Source of the DNA: Marinobacter bryozoorum | GTDB lineage: Bacteria > Pseudomonadota > Gammaproteobacteria > Pseudomonadales > Oleiphilaceae | Direction of reading: 5' to 3' | NCBI RefSeq assembly: GCF_023156245.1 | Contig: NZ_JAKZAH010000035.1 | Coordinates: forward strand, 1 to 40,093 | Length of the DNA stretch: 40,093 nt | Part shown: positions 15,589 to 24,526 of the stretch, piece after piece | Layout of the letters: each line of letters starts with the position of its first letter | How positions within the stretch are numbered: the stretch's first letter is position 1 | Translations under genes and position numbers: made by a program | Notes under the pieces: model-generated | The model's database searches: none | Told to the model about the DNA's origin: nothing | Seen by the model: the letters and a program-made list of their open reading frames with translations, nothing else

Positions 15589-18080
15589 GCCAGGCGCCTT
15601 CAGCGGAACAGCAGGCACGCCACGACCGGTTTGAGCGGGTGTGGGGCAACCGGCCCGGGTGGGGCGCCCTGTCTGCCGTCAACCACACCACCGTTGGTCT
15701 TCGCTTCCTGGTCACCGGGCTGGCCTTCTTCCTGGTGGGTGGCCTGCTGGCCATGCTGATCCGCACCCAGCTGGCCCTGCCGGAACAGGAGATCATCGGC
15801 GCCGATCTGTACAATCAGCTGTTCACCATGCACGGCACGGTGATGATGTTCCTGTTCGCCATTCCGGTACTGGAAGGCGCCGCCATGTACCTCATCCCCA
15901 AGATGATCGGTGCCCGTGACCTGGTGTTCCCCCGGCTGAGTGCGCTGGGGTATTTCTGTTACCTGTTCGGCGGCCTGATCATCCTCTCCAGCCTGTTCCT
16001 TCAGATCGCACCGTCCTCCGGGTGGTTCATGTATACCCCGTTGAGCAGCAGCGAGTTTTCACCGGGCATGGGCTCCGATTTCTGGCTGTTGGGTATCACT
16101 TTCGTGGAGATTTCCGCCATTTCCGCCGGGGTGGAGCTGGTGGTCTCGATCCTCCGGTCCCGGGCGCCAGGCATGAGCCTGCAGCGAATGCCGCTGTTCG
16201 CCTGGTATATCCTGGCCATGGCCCTGATGATCATTTTCGGCTTTCCGCCGCTGATTCTCGGCAGTGTGCTGCTGGAGCTGGAACGGGCCGCCGGCTGGGT
16301 GTTCTTTGCGGTGGAGGGCGGTGGCGATCCGTTGCTGTGGCAACACCTGTTCTGGCTCTTTGGCCATCCGGAGGTGTACATCATCTTCCTGCCGGCGGCG
16401 GGCATTGTTTCCACGCTGATTCCGGTGTTTGCCGGCCGGCCCATTATCGGTTACCGCTGGGTCGTCCTGGCCATCATCATGATGGGCTTTGTCAGTTTCG
16501 GGTTGTGGGTGCACCACATGTTCACCGTGGGGATCCCGCAGATGGCACAGGCGTTTTTCTCCGTGGCCAGCATGCTGGTGGCCGTTCCAACGGCGATCCA
16601 GATCTTCGTATGGCTGGCGACCCTGTGGGCTGGTAAGGTGCGGTTCCACCTGCCCATGTTGTGGGTAATGGGGTTTCTGATTGTGTTTGTGTGCGGGGGC
16701 CTCACTGGCGTCATGCTGGCCCTGGTGCCCTTTAACTGGCAGTTGCACGACACCCACTTCGTGGTGGCGCACATGCACTATGTGCTGGTGGGGGGCATGC
16801 TGTTCCCCCTGGTGGCCGGGCTGTATTACTGGCTGCCCCACGTATCCGGTCGCATGCCGTCTGACAGCATGGGGCGGTGGGGGTTCTGGCTGTTCTTTAT
16901 CGGCTTCAACATGACCTTCCTGCTGATGCACCTGACCGGTCTGCTCGGCATGCCCCGGCGAGTCTATACCTACGAGGCAGGCCTGGGCTGGGACTGGCTC
17001 AACCTGCTGTCGTCGGTAGGCGGGTTTGTCATGGCCGTCGGCGTCGCGACGGTGATCCTCGATATCGTCCTGCACTTCCGCTTCGGCCGCAGGGCGGCCC
17101 CCAACCCCTGGCAGGCGGATACCCTGGAGTGGGCCATCCCGATGCCGGTGAACGCCTACAACTTTGCCAGTATCCCCGAGATCCGCTCCCGCCATCCCCT
17201 GTGGGACCAGCCGGAACTGATGCAGAGTATTCCTGCCGGTGAGCACCGGCTCAGCCGGATCGAGGACGGACGGCGGGATACCATCGGCAGTGATGCCATC
17301 TCCGGCGAGGCGAGGGAGGTCATGCACCTGCCCAGCAACGCCTGGGAGCCACTGGTTACCGCCGCCTTGCTGGCCGGGCTGTGCCTTTCGCTGCTTCTGA
17401 AGACCTATACCCTGGCGGTCGTCTTTGCGGTGCTGGCACTGGTGGCATGCCTGCGATGGAGCTGGGTCAACGGGTTGCATCCTCGCATGGCCCCCCGCGA
17501 CCGGAGCGGGGAACTGCCCCTGCACTCCCGGACCACAGATGGTCCCGGGCGCTGGGGAATGATCGTGACCCTGATGGCGGACGGAACCCTGTTCGCTTCG
17601 TTACTGTTCGGATGGCTCTATCTGTGGCCGGTGGCACCGGACTGGCAGATGCCGGAGCAGTCCCCCCTGAGTGTCTGGGGGCTGCTTGGCAGCGGGCTGG
17701 TGCTCGCGGGTGCACTGGGGCTGTGGTGGAGGCAGGTGCAGGGCGCTGTATCTGTGGGTGGATTGGGGCTGGTTACCGGGGTGGGGCTGGTTCACTGTAT
17801 CGCACTGGGCCTCACTGCCTTTGATGCCGGGCTGGCGCCGGGGAATTCGGCCCACGATTCCATCCTGGCCGTGGTGCTGGCCTACCTCATCTTCCACAGT
17901 GGGCTGACGGTGCTGTTGACCGGATTACAGGTTTTTCGGGTCCGCCACGGCTACACCAGTCGGGCTTTGCCCTATGAGTTGCGGGTGCTGCATCCGCTCT
18001 GGGGTTACACAGTGGCGGTCTACTGGATCAGTGTTGCCGTCTTCCTGGCGCTGCCGGCCGCATTCGGGGGTGGGGCATGA
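15585..18080 (+). CDS. ctaD: Cytochrome c oxidase subunit I-III fusion
   Basis: Catalytic oxidase subunit (831 aa). Residues about 20-530 are subunit I. Haem a ligands are H83 (TMHGTVMM) and H398, the haem a3 ligand is H396 (VVAHMHYV), and CuB ligands are H261 (cross-linked pair H261/Y265 in GHPEVY), H310 and H311. Residues about 590-830 are a subunit III-like helical domain. D112 (GARDLVFPR) and E263 of the D-pathway are present, but the Asn pair after FPR is Ser-Ala. The K-pathway lysine of VPTGIKIF is Gln (Q339 in VPTAIQIF). Start and stop overlap both neighbours (ATGA). A separate subunit III gene is absent. Confidence 0.95.
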   Translation: MSQAPSAEQQARHDRFERVWGNRPGWGALSAVNHTTVGLRFLVTGLAFFLVGGLLAMLIRTQLALPEQEIIGADLYNQLFTMHGTVMMFLFAIPVLEGAAMYLIPKMIGARDLVFPRLSALGYFCYLFGGLIILSSLFLQIAPSSGWFMYTPLSSSEFSPGMGSDFWLLGITFVEISAISAGVELVVSILRSRAPGMSLQRMPLFAWYILAMALMIIFGFPPLILGSVLLELERAAGWVFFAVEGGGDPLLWQHLFWLFGHPEVYIIFLPAAGIVSTLIPVFAGRPIIGYRWVVLAIIMMGFVSFGLWVHHMFTVGIPQMAQAFFSVASMLVAVPTAIQIFVWLATLWAGKVRFHLPMLWVMGFLIVFVCGGLTGVMLALVPFNWQLHDTHFVVAHMHYVLVGGMLFPLVAGLYYWLPHVSGRMPSDSMGRWGFWLFFIGFNMTFLLMHLTGLLGMPRRVYTYEAGLGWDWLNLLSSVGGFVMAVGVATVILDIVLHFRFGRRAAPNPWQADTLEWAIPMPVNAYNFASIPEIRSRHPLWDQPELMQSIPAGEHRLSRIEDGRRDTIGSDAISGEAREVMHLPSNAWEPLVTAALLAGLCLSLLLKTYTLAVVFAVLALVACLRWSWVNGLHPRMAPRDRSGELPLHSRTTDGPGRWGMIVTLMADGTLFASLLFGWLYLWPVAPDWQMPEQSPLSVWGLLGSGLVLAGALGLWWRQVQGAVSVGGLGLVTGVGLVHCIALGLTAFDAGLAPGNSAHDSILAVVLAYLIFHSGLTVLLTGLQVFRVRHGYTSRALPYELRVLHPLWGYTVAVYWISVAVFLALPAAFGGGA

Positions 18081-18412
18081 TCCGTCGTCGCTTCTGGCAA
18101 CATCCGGCCAGTCTGCTGTTGGGACCAGTAGTCTGGGCTGTCTGGTTTGTGGTGCTCTATGCGGTACTTTCGCTGGCTTGCCAGCAGGGTTGGTTGGTGA
18201 ACGGCGGCGACCATCCTGCCGTCATTAATCTGCTGCTGGCCGGCGCAGGGTTGCTGGTGGCTCTGGGGTTGGTAACCGCAGCCCTGGCGGCCTGGCGAAC
18301 CCCGTCGCAGTCGGACTTTATACCCCGCACCTCCGCCATGGTGTCGGCGTGTTCGGCGGTGGCGTCATTGCTCCTGGCCGTGCCGGGGCTGATAATGGCG
18401 CCTTGTTTGTAA
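18077..18412 (+). CDS. Small membrane protein of the oxidase operon
   Basis: A 111-aa protein with three hydrophobic segments (LLLGPVVWAVWFVVLYAVLSLAC, VINLLLAGAGLLVALGLVTAALA, AVASLLLAVPGLIMA) and a basic N-terminus (MIRRRFW). Its ATG overlaps the stop of the oxidase fusion gene (ATGA), so it is coupled to it. I do not recognise a family. Position suggests an assembly factor or accessory subunit of this oxidase; that is inference from location only. Confidence 0.75.
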   Translation: MIRRRFWQHPASLLLGPVVWAVWFVVLYAVLSLACQQGWLVNGGDHPAVINLLLAGAGLLVALGLVTAALAAWRTPSQSDFIPRTSAMVSACSAVASLLLAVPGLIMAPCL

Positions 18413-18448
18413 GCGACAGGAGTATTCCTCAAACCGGAACATCAACGC

Positions 18449-18591
18449 ATGCTGGTGGTTGAGGATGACCCGTCAGCCATGCTGCGGGCGTTGCAGAACT
18501 ACCAACCGCCGGTTCGCAAATGGAGCTGATTCGCTTCGAGCGCGATAAACAGGGACGGATCCTGCTGGCGGTTGCGCCGGTGTACGGGTAA
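18449..18591 (+). pseudogene. Possible broken small coding fragment
   Basis: In the 227-base gap after the oxidase operon, ATG 18449 opens a frame reading MLVVEDDPSAMLRALQNY, which stops at 18527-18529. A second frame directly after it reads MELIRFERDKQGRILLAV and stops at 18589-18591. One extra A in the AAA before TGG would join them into a single 47-residue frame. The first part loosely recalls a response-regulator start, but that is weak. It may be a remnant, a sequencing indel, or chance. Confidence 0.25.
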
Positions 18592-18639
18592 GCTGGTTGC
18601 TTAATGCAACCATATAGTCATAACAACCCAGGAGCCGCC

Positions 18640-19578
18640 ATGAACGACATCATCCTGCACCATTACCCCGCCTCCCCGTTTGCCGAGAAAGCCCGCATGA
18701 TGCTGGGTTTCAAGGGCCTGGCGTGGAAATCCGTCGACATTCCACCGGTTATGCCCAAGCCGGACCTGACCACCCTGACTGGCGGCTACCGCAAAACCCC
18801 GGTTATGCAGATCGATGCTGATATCTACTGCGATACCGCCATGATGGCCCGTCAGCTCGATCGCATTCAGCCCATGCCGGCACTGTATCCGAAAGGCAAG
18901 GAGGCCATCGCCGCCAGTTCCGCCCAGTTCGCCGACCAGGTGATGTTCCAGCACGGCGTGGCCCTGAACTTCCAGCCCCATGCGGTTGCGGAACGCTTCA
19001 AGGGGATGCCGGAGTCGGTGATGAATGCCTTCCTGGCCGATCGCAAGAAGCTGTTTGAAGGCGGTAATGCGTCCCCGCTGCATCCTGCCCAGGCCTTGTC
19101 CCAGTGGCCGACCCTGCTCGGTCGCCTGGAGCAGCAACTGGCGGACAGTGGCACCTTCCTGCTGGGCGAGGAACCCTGCATAGCGGACTTTGCCTGGTAT
19201 CACCCGCTGTGGTTCGTGGCTGGTAACAAGGCATCCGCGCCAGCCCTGGATCCTTATCCCCAGGTGCGTGGCTGGCTGGACGCAGTGGCTGCCTGCGGCC
19301 ATGGCGAACCCTCAGAGCTTGCCTCCGAGGAAGCCGTGCGTATCGCCCGCGAGGCTGACCCCGCTCCCTTGCCGGAAACGGACTTCACCGATCCCAATGG
19401 CCTGGCCATCGGTCAGTCAGTCACGGTGGCGGCGGTGGATTACGGCGTGGATCCGGTGGCCGGCACCCTGCTGTACCAGGATGCCGAAGAAATCATTATC
19501 AGCCGTGAAGACGAACGTGCCGGGCATGTTCACGTGCACTTCCCCCGTTATGGCTTCCGGGTGACTCCGCAGAAATAG
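18640..19578 (+). CDS. Glutathione S-transferase family protein with C-terminal extension
   Basis: Cytoplasmic GST-like protein (312 aa). Residues 1-80 form the thioredoxin-like N-domain (IILHHYPASPFAEKARMMLGFKGLAW, then RKTPVMQIDADIYCDTAMMARQLD, with the cis-Pro and the E/D-[ST] glutathione contact). Residues about 90-220 are the helical C-domain (LGEEPCIADFAWYHPLWFV). An extra 80-residue domain follows (IGQSVTVAAVDYGVDPVAGTLLYQDAEEIIISRED), probably beta-rich. Ordinary GSTs are about 200-230 aa. Start ATG 18640 has AGGAG upstream. Monocistronic. Confidence 0.9.
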   Translation: MNDIILHHYPASPFAEKARMMLGFKGLAWKSVDIPPVMPKPDLTTLTGGYRKTPVMQIDADIYCDTAMMARQLDRIQPMPALYPKGKEAIAASSAQFADQVMFQHGVALNFQPHAVAERFKGMPESVMNAFLADRKKLFEGGNASPLHPAQALSQWPTLLGRLEQQLADSGTFLLGEEPCIADFAWYHPLWFVAGNKASAPALDPYPQVRGWLDAVAACGHGEPSELASEEAVRIAREADPAPLPETDFTDPNGLAIGQSVTVAAVDYGVDPVAGTLLYQDAEEIIISREDERAGHVHVHFPRYGFRVTPQK

Positions 19579-19595
19579 GCACCGCAGCCGGACAG

Positions 19596-19628
19596 AAAAA
19601 AGCCCCGGTCTCCTGGGAGAGCCGGGGC
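19596..19628 (-). terminator. Terminator of the fasciclin gene
   Basis: GCCCCGG (19602-19608) pairs with CCGGGGC (19621-19627). The six A residues on its plus-strand left side form a U-tract when read from the minus strand. It lies just beyond the fasciclin stop and may also stop the convergent GST transcript. Confidence 0.8.
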
Positions 19629-19677
19629 AAACCGAACGATTATTCTGGCGTTCGGGAGCCGCTTCCAACCTGATCGA

Positions 19678-20208
19678 TCAGGGCAGCAGTACACCGTCAA
19701 TCACGTGTACCACGCCGTTGCTGGCTTCAATATCCGTGGTGGTGACCGTCGCCTTGTTGCCCTGGGCGTCTTCCAGGGTCACAGCGCCGGATTCGGTGCG
19801 GGCAATGACGTCACCGTTCATGGTTTCGATGGTGTATATGGTCTCACCGGTCTCGATCAGGCCCAGCAGCTTCTGGGAAGAGACCTTACCTTCCACGACG
19901 TGGTTGGTGAGAATGCCCTGCAGCTGCTCCAGGTTCTCTGGCTTCAGCAGTGACTCGACGGTGCCTTCGGGCAGTGCGGCAAAGGCGTCGTCGGTGGGTG
20001 CAAAGACGGTAAAGGGACCCTTGCCGGCAAGGGTTTCAGCCAAGCCAGCTTCAACCACGGCGGTTTCCAGTGTGGTGTGGTTTTCAGAGTTCACCACGAT
20101 GTCGGTGATGGTCGGCTTGTCTTTCATGTCGCCATGATGGTCAGCCTGGGCTGACGCCATCAGTCCAAAAGAGGCAACCAATGCAATTGCGAACTTGGGC
20201 AGATTCAT
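19678..20208 (-). CDS. Secreted fasciclin (FAS1) domain protein
   Basis: Exported protein (176 aa) with a clear Sec signal peptide (MNLPKFAIALVASFGLMASAQA). It has one FAS1 domain with both signature blocks, H1 (GPFTVFAPTDDAFAALPEGTVE) and H2 (NGVVHVIDGVLLP), and the LTNHVVEGKV motif. FAS1 domains act in adhesion or surface interactions; the bacterial role is unclear. Start ATG 20208 was chosen for GAGGAATC upstream and the signal peptide. Single gene with its own terminator. Confidence 0.95.
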   Translation of the reverse strand: MNLPKFAIALVASFGLMASAQADHHGDMKDKPTITDIVVNSENHTTLETAVVEAGLAETLAGKGPFTVFAPTDDAFAALPEGTVESLLKPENLEQLQGILTNHVVEGKVSSQKLLGLIETGETIYTIETMNGDVIARTESGAVTLEDAQGNKATVTTTDIEASNGVVHVIDGVLLP

Positions 20209-20341
20209 ATCTGATTCCTCCTGGGGCAACCGGTTATCGGAGCCCATATGTGGTGTGTTCAGTAGTGTTTGCATCGATGCTGTGGTGGTTTACGGCGGGC
20301 TGGCGGGACTGGATTGTTGCGATTGCGAATATTTAATGAAT

Positions 20342-20367
20342 CCCCGGTTTGCGGGCGCAAACCGGGG
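20342..20367 (-). terminator. Hairpin terminator after the TM2 gene
   Basis: CCCCGGTTTGCG (20342-20353) pairs with CGCAAACCGGGG (20356-20367), a long perfect stem. On the minus strand it is followed by an AT-rich but not pure T stretch. It lies 18 bases past the TM2 gene stop. Confidence 0.7.
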
Positions 20368-20384
20368 GCTGGCAAAAGCCCGGT

Positions 20385-20792
20385 TTACAGACGTTCGCTG
20401 TTCTTCAGGGTAATCTGTTCATTGAGGGTCCAGAAATCGTACAGCACCCCGACAAAGAACAACCCGCCGGTAAACAGATAGATAATCCCGGTAACCCACT
20501 TGCCCATGTACATCCGGTGGATGCCGAACACGCCCAGGAAGGTCAGCAGGATCCAGCTGATGTTGTAGTTGACCGGTCCCTGCTGGTAACGCAGGTCAGC
20601 CTCCCGATCCATGCCGGGTATCAGGACCAGGTCGATGATCCAGCCGATAAACAGCAGCCCCAGGGTGAAGAACCAGATGGTGCCGGTGACGGGTTTGCCG
20701 TAATAGAAACGATGGGCGCCCAGGAATCCGAAGATCCAGAGCAGGTAGCCCATAACCACGCTGTGGGTGTTGTTGGTTCGCTGAATTTCCAT
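20385..20792 (-). CDS. TM2 domain protein (two TM2 units)
   Basis: Membrane protein (135 aa) made of two TM2-like units: YLLWIFGFLGAHRFYYGKPVTGTI with WFFTLGLLFIGWIIDLVLI, and LTFLGVFGIHRMYMGKWVTGII with YLFTGGLFFVGVLYDFW. Each has the G..G.HR.Y.G pattern and two helices. Function is unknown. Start ATG 20792 has AAGGAAACC upstream. Divergent from ydbH. Confidence 0.88.
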   Translation of the reverse strand: MEIQRTNNTHSVVMGYLLWIFGFLGAHRFYYGKPVTGTIWFFTLGLLFIGWIIDLVLIPGMDREADLRYQQGPVNYNISWILLTFLGVFGIHRMYMGKWVTGIIYLFTGGLFFVGVLYDFWTLNEQITLKNSERL

Positions 20793-20911
20793 CAGGTTTC
20801 CTTGCTCAGTTGACAGATTGGTTCGAATCACTCCCATCATAAAGCATTTTCCAGAATCTGCGTCCGACGCTATGCTTCTGTCATTCCATGCATTCTGGCA
20901 GGGAGGCAGTG

Positions 20912-23104
20912 TTGCTTATCCGTCGGTACCTGAAGGTGTTGCTCTATGGCCTGTTATTACTGGCGGTGCTGCTGGCGGTCGCCTGGTGGCTGGCCAGGAC
21001 ACAGCTGGAGGCACTGGGGGTAGAGCAGTTCGAGGTGTCTGGTACGAAGCTGGGCTGGAACCGCCTCGCGTTCGATTCAGTCAGTGTCACCTGGACAGGG
21101 GATGGCCGTTCGGTGGTGCTCGAGACCCTGGGGCCGGCCATGATCATGGACTGGGCGGACTGGCAGGTCGATCGCCTGGTGGCCCGCTCCGCCAGGATTG
21201 AACAGGTGTCCTCAGCCGCCGCAGGCACATCGCCGCGTTCCCCGGGCGCTGACGCACTTCGGCTGAGTCTGCCGGACTCCGTACCATTCTGGTTACCCCG
21301 GCATCTGTCGGTGAATAACCTTGAAGCGAACTTTCCCTGTCAGGGTGATCAGTGTCGTTTCAAGGGTGCCCTGCGCTTTGACCGTAATGACAGTTCTGCC
21401 ACAGCGCAGGTGGATGCCACCCTGGACCGCGGGTCACAAACCCTCACCATACAGGGCGATGTCCAGTTGGGTGACGGCGACGCTGCAGCCCCTGACGGTG
21501 AATTGCTGGTCAGCGACCTTTCTCCGTGGTTGTCCGCGCTCGTCAGTAAGCCGTGGCAGTCGCTGCTTCCCCATTCGGCGGTACTCCGGTTTTCCCCGTC
21601 CGGACAGCCCGCTGCCGAGGGGCAGTGGCCCATGGCGGTAAAACTGACCACCGAAGGCGGGGCTGCGCCATCCTTTGAAGGTCAGCTAGTGCTGCATGCC
21701 GGTGACAACTGGCACCTGGAGGTGGCTCATGGACGGCTCACCGCAACGGTGGATCGGTGGCAACAGTCTGGCTGGGTTCTGGACGATATACGGGCCACCC
21801 TACCCTTCAGGGGCCGGGTTTCACCGGATGGGAGTCGTGTCACCCTGTTGCCAGGGGCTGTCGTTCAGGTAAGCCACGGTGATCCATTGTCTACCGATGA
21901 CCTGGTGTGGCTGGACGACCTGGCCTTGTCGGCGGAAGGGCTGTCCCTGCAACAGGTCAATGGCGAACTGAGAGTAGAGGGCCCGGTTGAACTCAGTGCC
22001 GGTGAAATCCGGCATGATGCCCTCGTCACCCAGGGCTGGGGGCTGGCAGCGGATGTGAACTGGGCGGGTGAACTGGTTGTTGATGGCACGCTGGCAAGCG
22101 ATGCCGGCATGACAGTGCCATTGCGGGGTCGTTACCACCAGAAGGACGGATTACAGGTCGAGGCGTCCATGACGCTGAATTCCGGTAACCAGGCCAACCA
22201 GCTTTCCGAAACGTTGAGGGCTTGGCCCGGGTCACTGACCATTGAGGAGGGCGAGGCGCGACTTGCCAGTGAGCTGACCTGGCACCCCGAAAGTCCACTC
22301 ACGGCGGATGCCACCCTGACGTTCGCCGGGGCCTCGGGCCTGTATGAGGAAATGGCCTGGCAGACACTTTCGGGGCAGGTTCAGGCGAGCCTGGCGAATG
22401 ACCGGTTGACCATCGGCACATCGGATCTTGAGCTCGCTGATCTAAACCCGGGCATGCCCATAGGCCCGGTCAGGCTGGCTGGTACCTATGGCGCTGCCCT
22501 TGCGGAGTCAATGGCCGGCGAACTGAAGCTGGATAGTGCCGAAGCGGGGTTTGCCGGCGGTACCCTGAGCGTGGCCCCGCACACCTGGCAGCTGGACACG
22601 ATGCCGATCAGCGTCCCTGTCACGGTGCAGGGCCTGCAGTTGTCCAGGCTGATGAACCTCTATCCCACCGAAGGCCTGGCCGGTGAGGGAACGCTGGAAG
22701 GTGAGTTGCCATTGATGATCAGCGATCGGGGTGTGCGCATTGACGGCGGGCACCTTTCAGCGCTGCCACCCGGAGGGCGTCTGCAGTTGCCAGCGGACAA
22801 ACTGCAGGCCATGGCTGCCACTAACGAGGCCATGGCACTGGTTGCACGGGCCATGGAGGACTTTCACTATGAACAGCTCGAAAGCGGGATCAGCTACTCC
22901 GAAGACGGTACCCTGGTGCTGGACCTGCAACTTCGTGGCAACAGCCCCGGGGTGGACAGCGACCGCCCGGTGGTGCTCAATATCAATCTTGAGGAGGATA
23001 TACCGGCATTGCTCACCAGCCTGCAGTTGAGCGGTCGGGTCAATGAAGCGGTTACCGAAAGGGTCCGCGAACGTTTGCAGCAGGACGGTGTTGATACCCA
23101 ATAG
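20912..23104 (+). CDS. ydbH: YdbH-family AsmA-like intermembrane protein
   Basis: Large periplasm-spanning protein (about 730 aa) of the YdbH family. With TamB and YhdP, YdbH proteins form bridges that carry phospholipid to the outer membrane. It has one N-terminal anchor helix (YLKVLLYGLLLLAVLLAVAWWLA) followed by a long beta-rich region. Near the C-terminus SALPPGGRLQLPADK and the FHYEQLESGISYSEDGTLVLDLQLRG block are family-typical. I favour TTG 20912 since GGGAGG (20901-20906) sits 5 bases before it; ATG 20888 in the same frame is the alternative. The next two genes match YnbE and YdbL, confirming the identity. Confidence 0.92.
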   Translation: MLIRRYLKVLLYGLLLLAVLLAVAWWLARTQLEALGVEQFEVSGTKLGWNRLAFDSVSVTWTGDGRSVVLETLGPAMIMDWADWQVDRLVARSARIEQVSSAAAGTSPRSPGADALRLSLPDSVPFWLPRHLSVNNLEANFPCQGDQCRFKGALRFDRNDSSATAQVDATLDRGSQTLTIQGDVQLGDGDAAAPDGELLVSDLSPWLSALVSKPWQSLLPHSAVLRFSPSGQPAAEGQWPMAVKLTTEGGAAPSFEGQLVLHAGDNWHLEVAHGRLTATVDRWQQSGWVLDDIRATLPFRGRVSPDGSRVTLLPGAVVQVSHGDPLSTDDLVWLDDLALSAEGLSLQQVNGELRVEGPVELSAGEIRHDALVTQGWGLAADVNWAGELVVDGTLASDAGMTVPLRGRYHQKDGLQVEASMTLNSGNQANQLSETLRAWPGSLTIEEGEARLASELTWHPESPLTADATLTFAGASGLYEEMAWQTLSGQVQASLANDRLTIGTSDLELADLNPGMPIGPVRLAGTYGAALAESMAGELKLDSAEAGFAGGTLSVAPHTWQLDTMPISVPVTVQGLQLSRLMNLYPTEGLAGEGTLEGELPLMISDRGVRIDGGHLSALPPGGRLQLPADKLQAMAATNEAMALVARAMEDFHYEQLESGISYSEDGTLVLDLQLRGNSPGVDSDRPVVLNINLEEDIPALLTSLQLSGRVNEAVTERVRERLQQDGVDTQ

Positions 23105-23150
23105 TCAGGTCTTCGCCATGGGGAGAGGCCAGAACAGGCAAGGAGAGACC

Positions 23151-23351
23151 ATGAAGCCAAGAACCCGAGCGGGAGCGGCAGTCGCCGCAGTATTGCTGGG
23201 CAGTTTGATGGCCGCCTGCACCCCGACCGTGCAGATGGCCGCGCCCAAGGAGCCCATCACGGTCAATCTGAACGTAAAGATCCAGCATGAGATCTACGTA
23301 AAGGTAGACCGGGAAGTGGACGAACTCTTTACCGACCAGGGCCTGTTTTGA
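23151..23351 (+). CDS. ynbE: YnbE-family lipoprotein
   Basis: Small outer-membrane lipoprotein (66 aa). Signal peptide with lipobox MAAC (VLLGSLMAACTPTVQ), then the compact YnbE motif PKEPITVNLNVKIQHEIYVKVDREVDEL. In Escherichia coli YnbE works with YdbH as its outer-membrane partner. Start ATG 23151 has AAGGAGAG upstream, 46 bases after ydbH. The gene was found as the distal part of a longer open frame. Confidence 0.9.
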   Translation: MKPRTRAGAAVAAVLLGSLMAACTPTVQMAAPKEPITVNLNVKIQHEIYVKVDREVDELFTDQGLF

Positions 23352-23380
23352 GCCCGGTCAGCATGGTTTCAAGGAGCTGC

Positions 23381-23728
23381 ATGATGACATTGTTCAAATA
23401 CGCTACGACTTTGCTGGTGGCCATGATGCTGGCACTGCCGGTGTTAGCCCTGTCCCTGGATGAGGCCAAGAACCGCCTGGAAAGCGCCAAGAGTGAAGGG
23501 CAGGTGGGTGAGATGCCAACAGGATACCTGGGGGTGGTATCCGGGGGCGGCGATGCCGAGGCGATTGCCGAGGCTATCAATGAAGCCCGGCGTGCGGAAT
23601 ACGCCCGTATTGCTGAAAAGCACAACATCCCTGTCACTCAGGTAGAGGCTGTCGCTGGCAAGAAGGCTATGGAGAAAACGCCCTCCGGCCAGTACATACA
23701 GGCAAACGGGCGCTGGGTCCGTAAGTAG
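23381..23728 (+). CDS. ydbL: YdbL-family periplasmic protein (DUF1318)
   Basis: Periplasmic protein (115 aa) with signal peptide (TTLLVAMMLALPVLALS). The mature part has LDEAKNRLESAKSEGQVGEMPTGYLGVV and RRAEYARIAEKHNIPVTQVEAVAGKKAMEKTPSGQYIQ, the DUF1318 pattern ending in NGRWVRK. YdbL is reported to modulate assembly of the YdbH-YnbE bridge. Start ATG 23381 has AAGGAG upstream; a second ATG follows directly. Third gene of ydbH-ynbE-ydbL. Confidence 0.92.
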   Translation: MMTLFKYATTLLVAMMLALPVLALSLDEAKNRLESAKSEGQVGEMPTGYLGVVSGGGDAEAIAEAINEARRAEYARIAEKHNIPVTQVEAVAGKKAMEKTPSGQYIQANGRWVRK

Positions 23729-23861
23729 GGGAGAGGGGTATGGCTTGTGAAGGCAAGACTGTACCCGCTCCCTCTGGTATTTAGTCCTGTAGGCAGCTAT
23801 CTTTGCAGATGCACGGGGCACCGGATATCGGTCCGGGGTCCTGCTGATCAGGAGAGTCGAA

Positions 23862-24392
23862 ATGAAAACAATAACCGACCAGCTGGCCAACTACGCCAGC
23901 TATCACCGCGACAGACGCAACATCATCACCCACTTCATCGGTATTCCGATGATCGTGGTAGCCATCGCCATCCTGCTGGCCCGTCCCGCATTCGACGTTG
24001 CCGGCGTTACCATGTCCCCGATCTGGTTTATCGCCCTGGCAAGTGTTCTTTATTACCTGGTTCTTGACCTTCGCTTTGGCGTTGTCATGGGTTTGCTCAT
24101 GGCCCTGGCCGTCTGGGTTGGTATGCAGGTGGCTGCCTTGTCCACGACAGCCTGGCTGGCCTGGGGTATCGGACTGTTCGTGGTGGGCTGGGTCGCGCAG
24201 TTTATCGGTCACTATTATGAAGGTCGCAAGCCGGCCTTCGTGGACGATATCGTCGGATTGCTGATCGGGCCACTGTTCGTGGTGGCAGAGGCGGCCTTCG
24301 GGTTCGGGCTCTGCAAATCCCTGCAAGAGGAGGTCGATCGTCGCGCTGGACCCGTCCATAACGGCCAGGGCGGAGCGGCGGCAAGCCAATAG
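23862..24392 (+). CDS. Mpo1-like membrane protein (DUF962)
   Basis: Polytopic membrane protein (176 aa) of the DUF962/Mpo1-like family. Yeast Mpo1 is an iron-dependent dioxygenase that shortens 2-hydroxy fatty acids. Family features seen are YASYHRDRRNIITHFIGIPMIVVA near the N-terminus with the His pair, and QFIGHYYEGRKPAFVDD with another His near residue 120. Four helices are visible. Start ATG 23862 has AGGAGAG upstream. Monocistronic, 133 bases after ydbL. Confidence 0.9.
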   Translation: MKTITDQLANYASYHRDRRNIITHFIGIPMIVVAIAILLARPAFDVAGVTMSPIWFIALASVLYYLVLDLRFGVVMGLLMALAVWVGMQVAALSTTAWLAWGIGLFVVGWVAQFIGHYYEGRKPAFVDDIVGLLIGPLFVVAEAAFGFGLCKSLQEEVDRRAGPVHNGQGGAAASQ

Positions 24393-24526
24393 GACCCGAT
24401 TGCGAACCCGCCGCCAGCGTCGCACAAGCGCCCAGGGCAGGGAACCCCGTCGATTGTACCGATGTTTCACCGGCTGCCCGGCTCCCGCCGGGCGGGCTGT
24501 TACAGATCCTTTTACTGGAAGCCAAG

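Noticed and set aside
16059..17525. Long open frame antisense to the oxidase fusion gene
   Set aside because: It mirrors the high-GC codon pattern of the real gene. The translation is rich in Gln, His, Gly and Pro with no domain, and the sense strand is a certain oxidase.
18449..18529. A functional response-regulator gene starting MLVVEDDPSA
   Set aside because: Only 26 residues before a stop, and no receiver-domain continuation in any frame.
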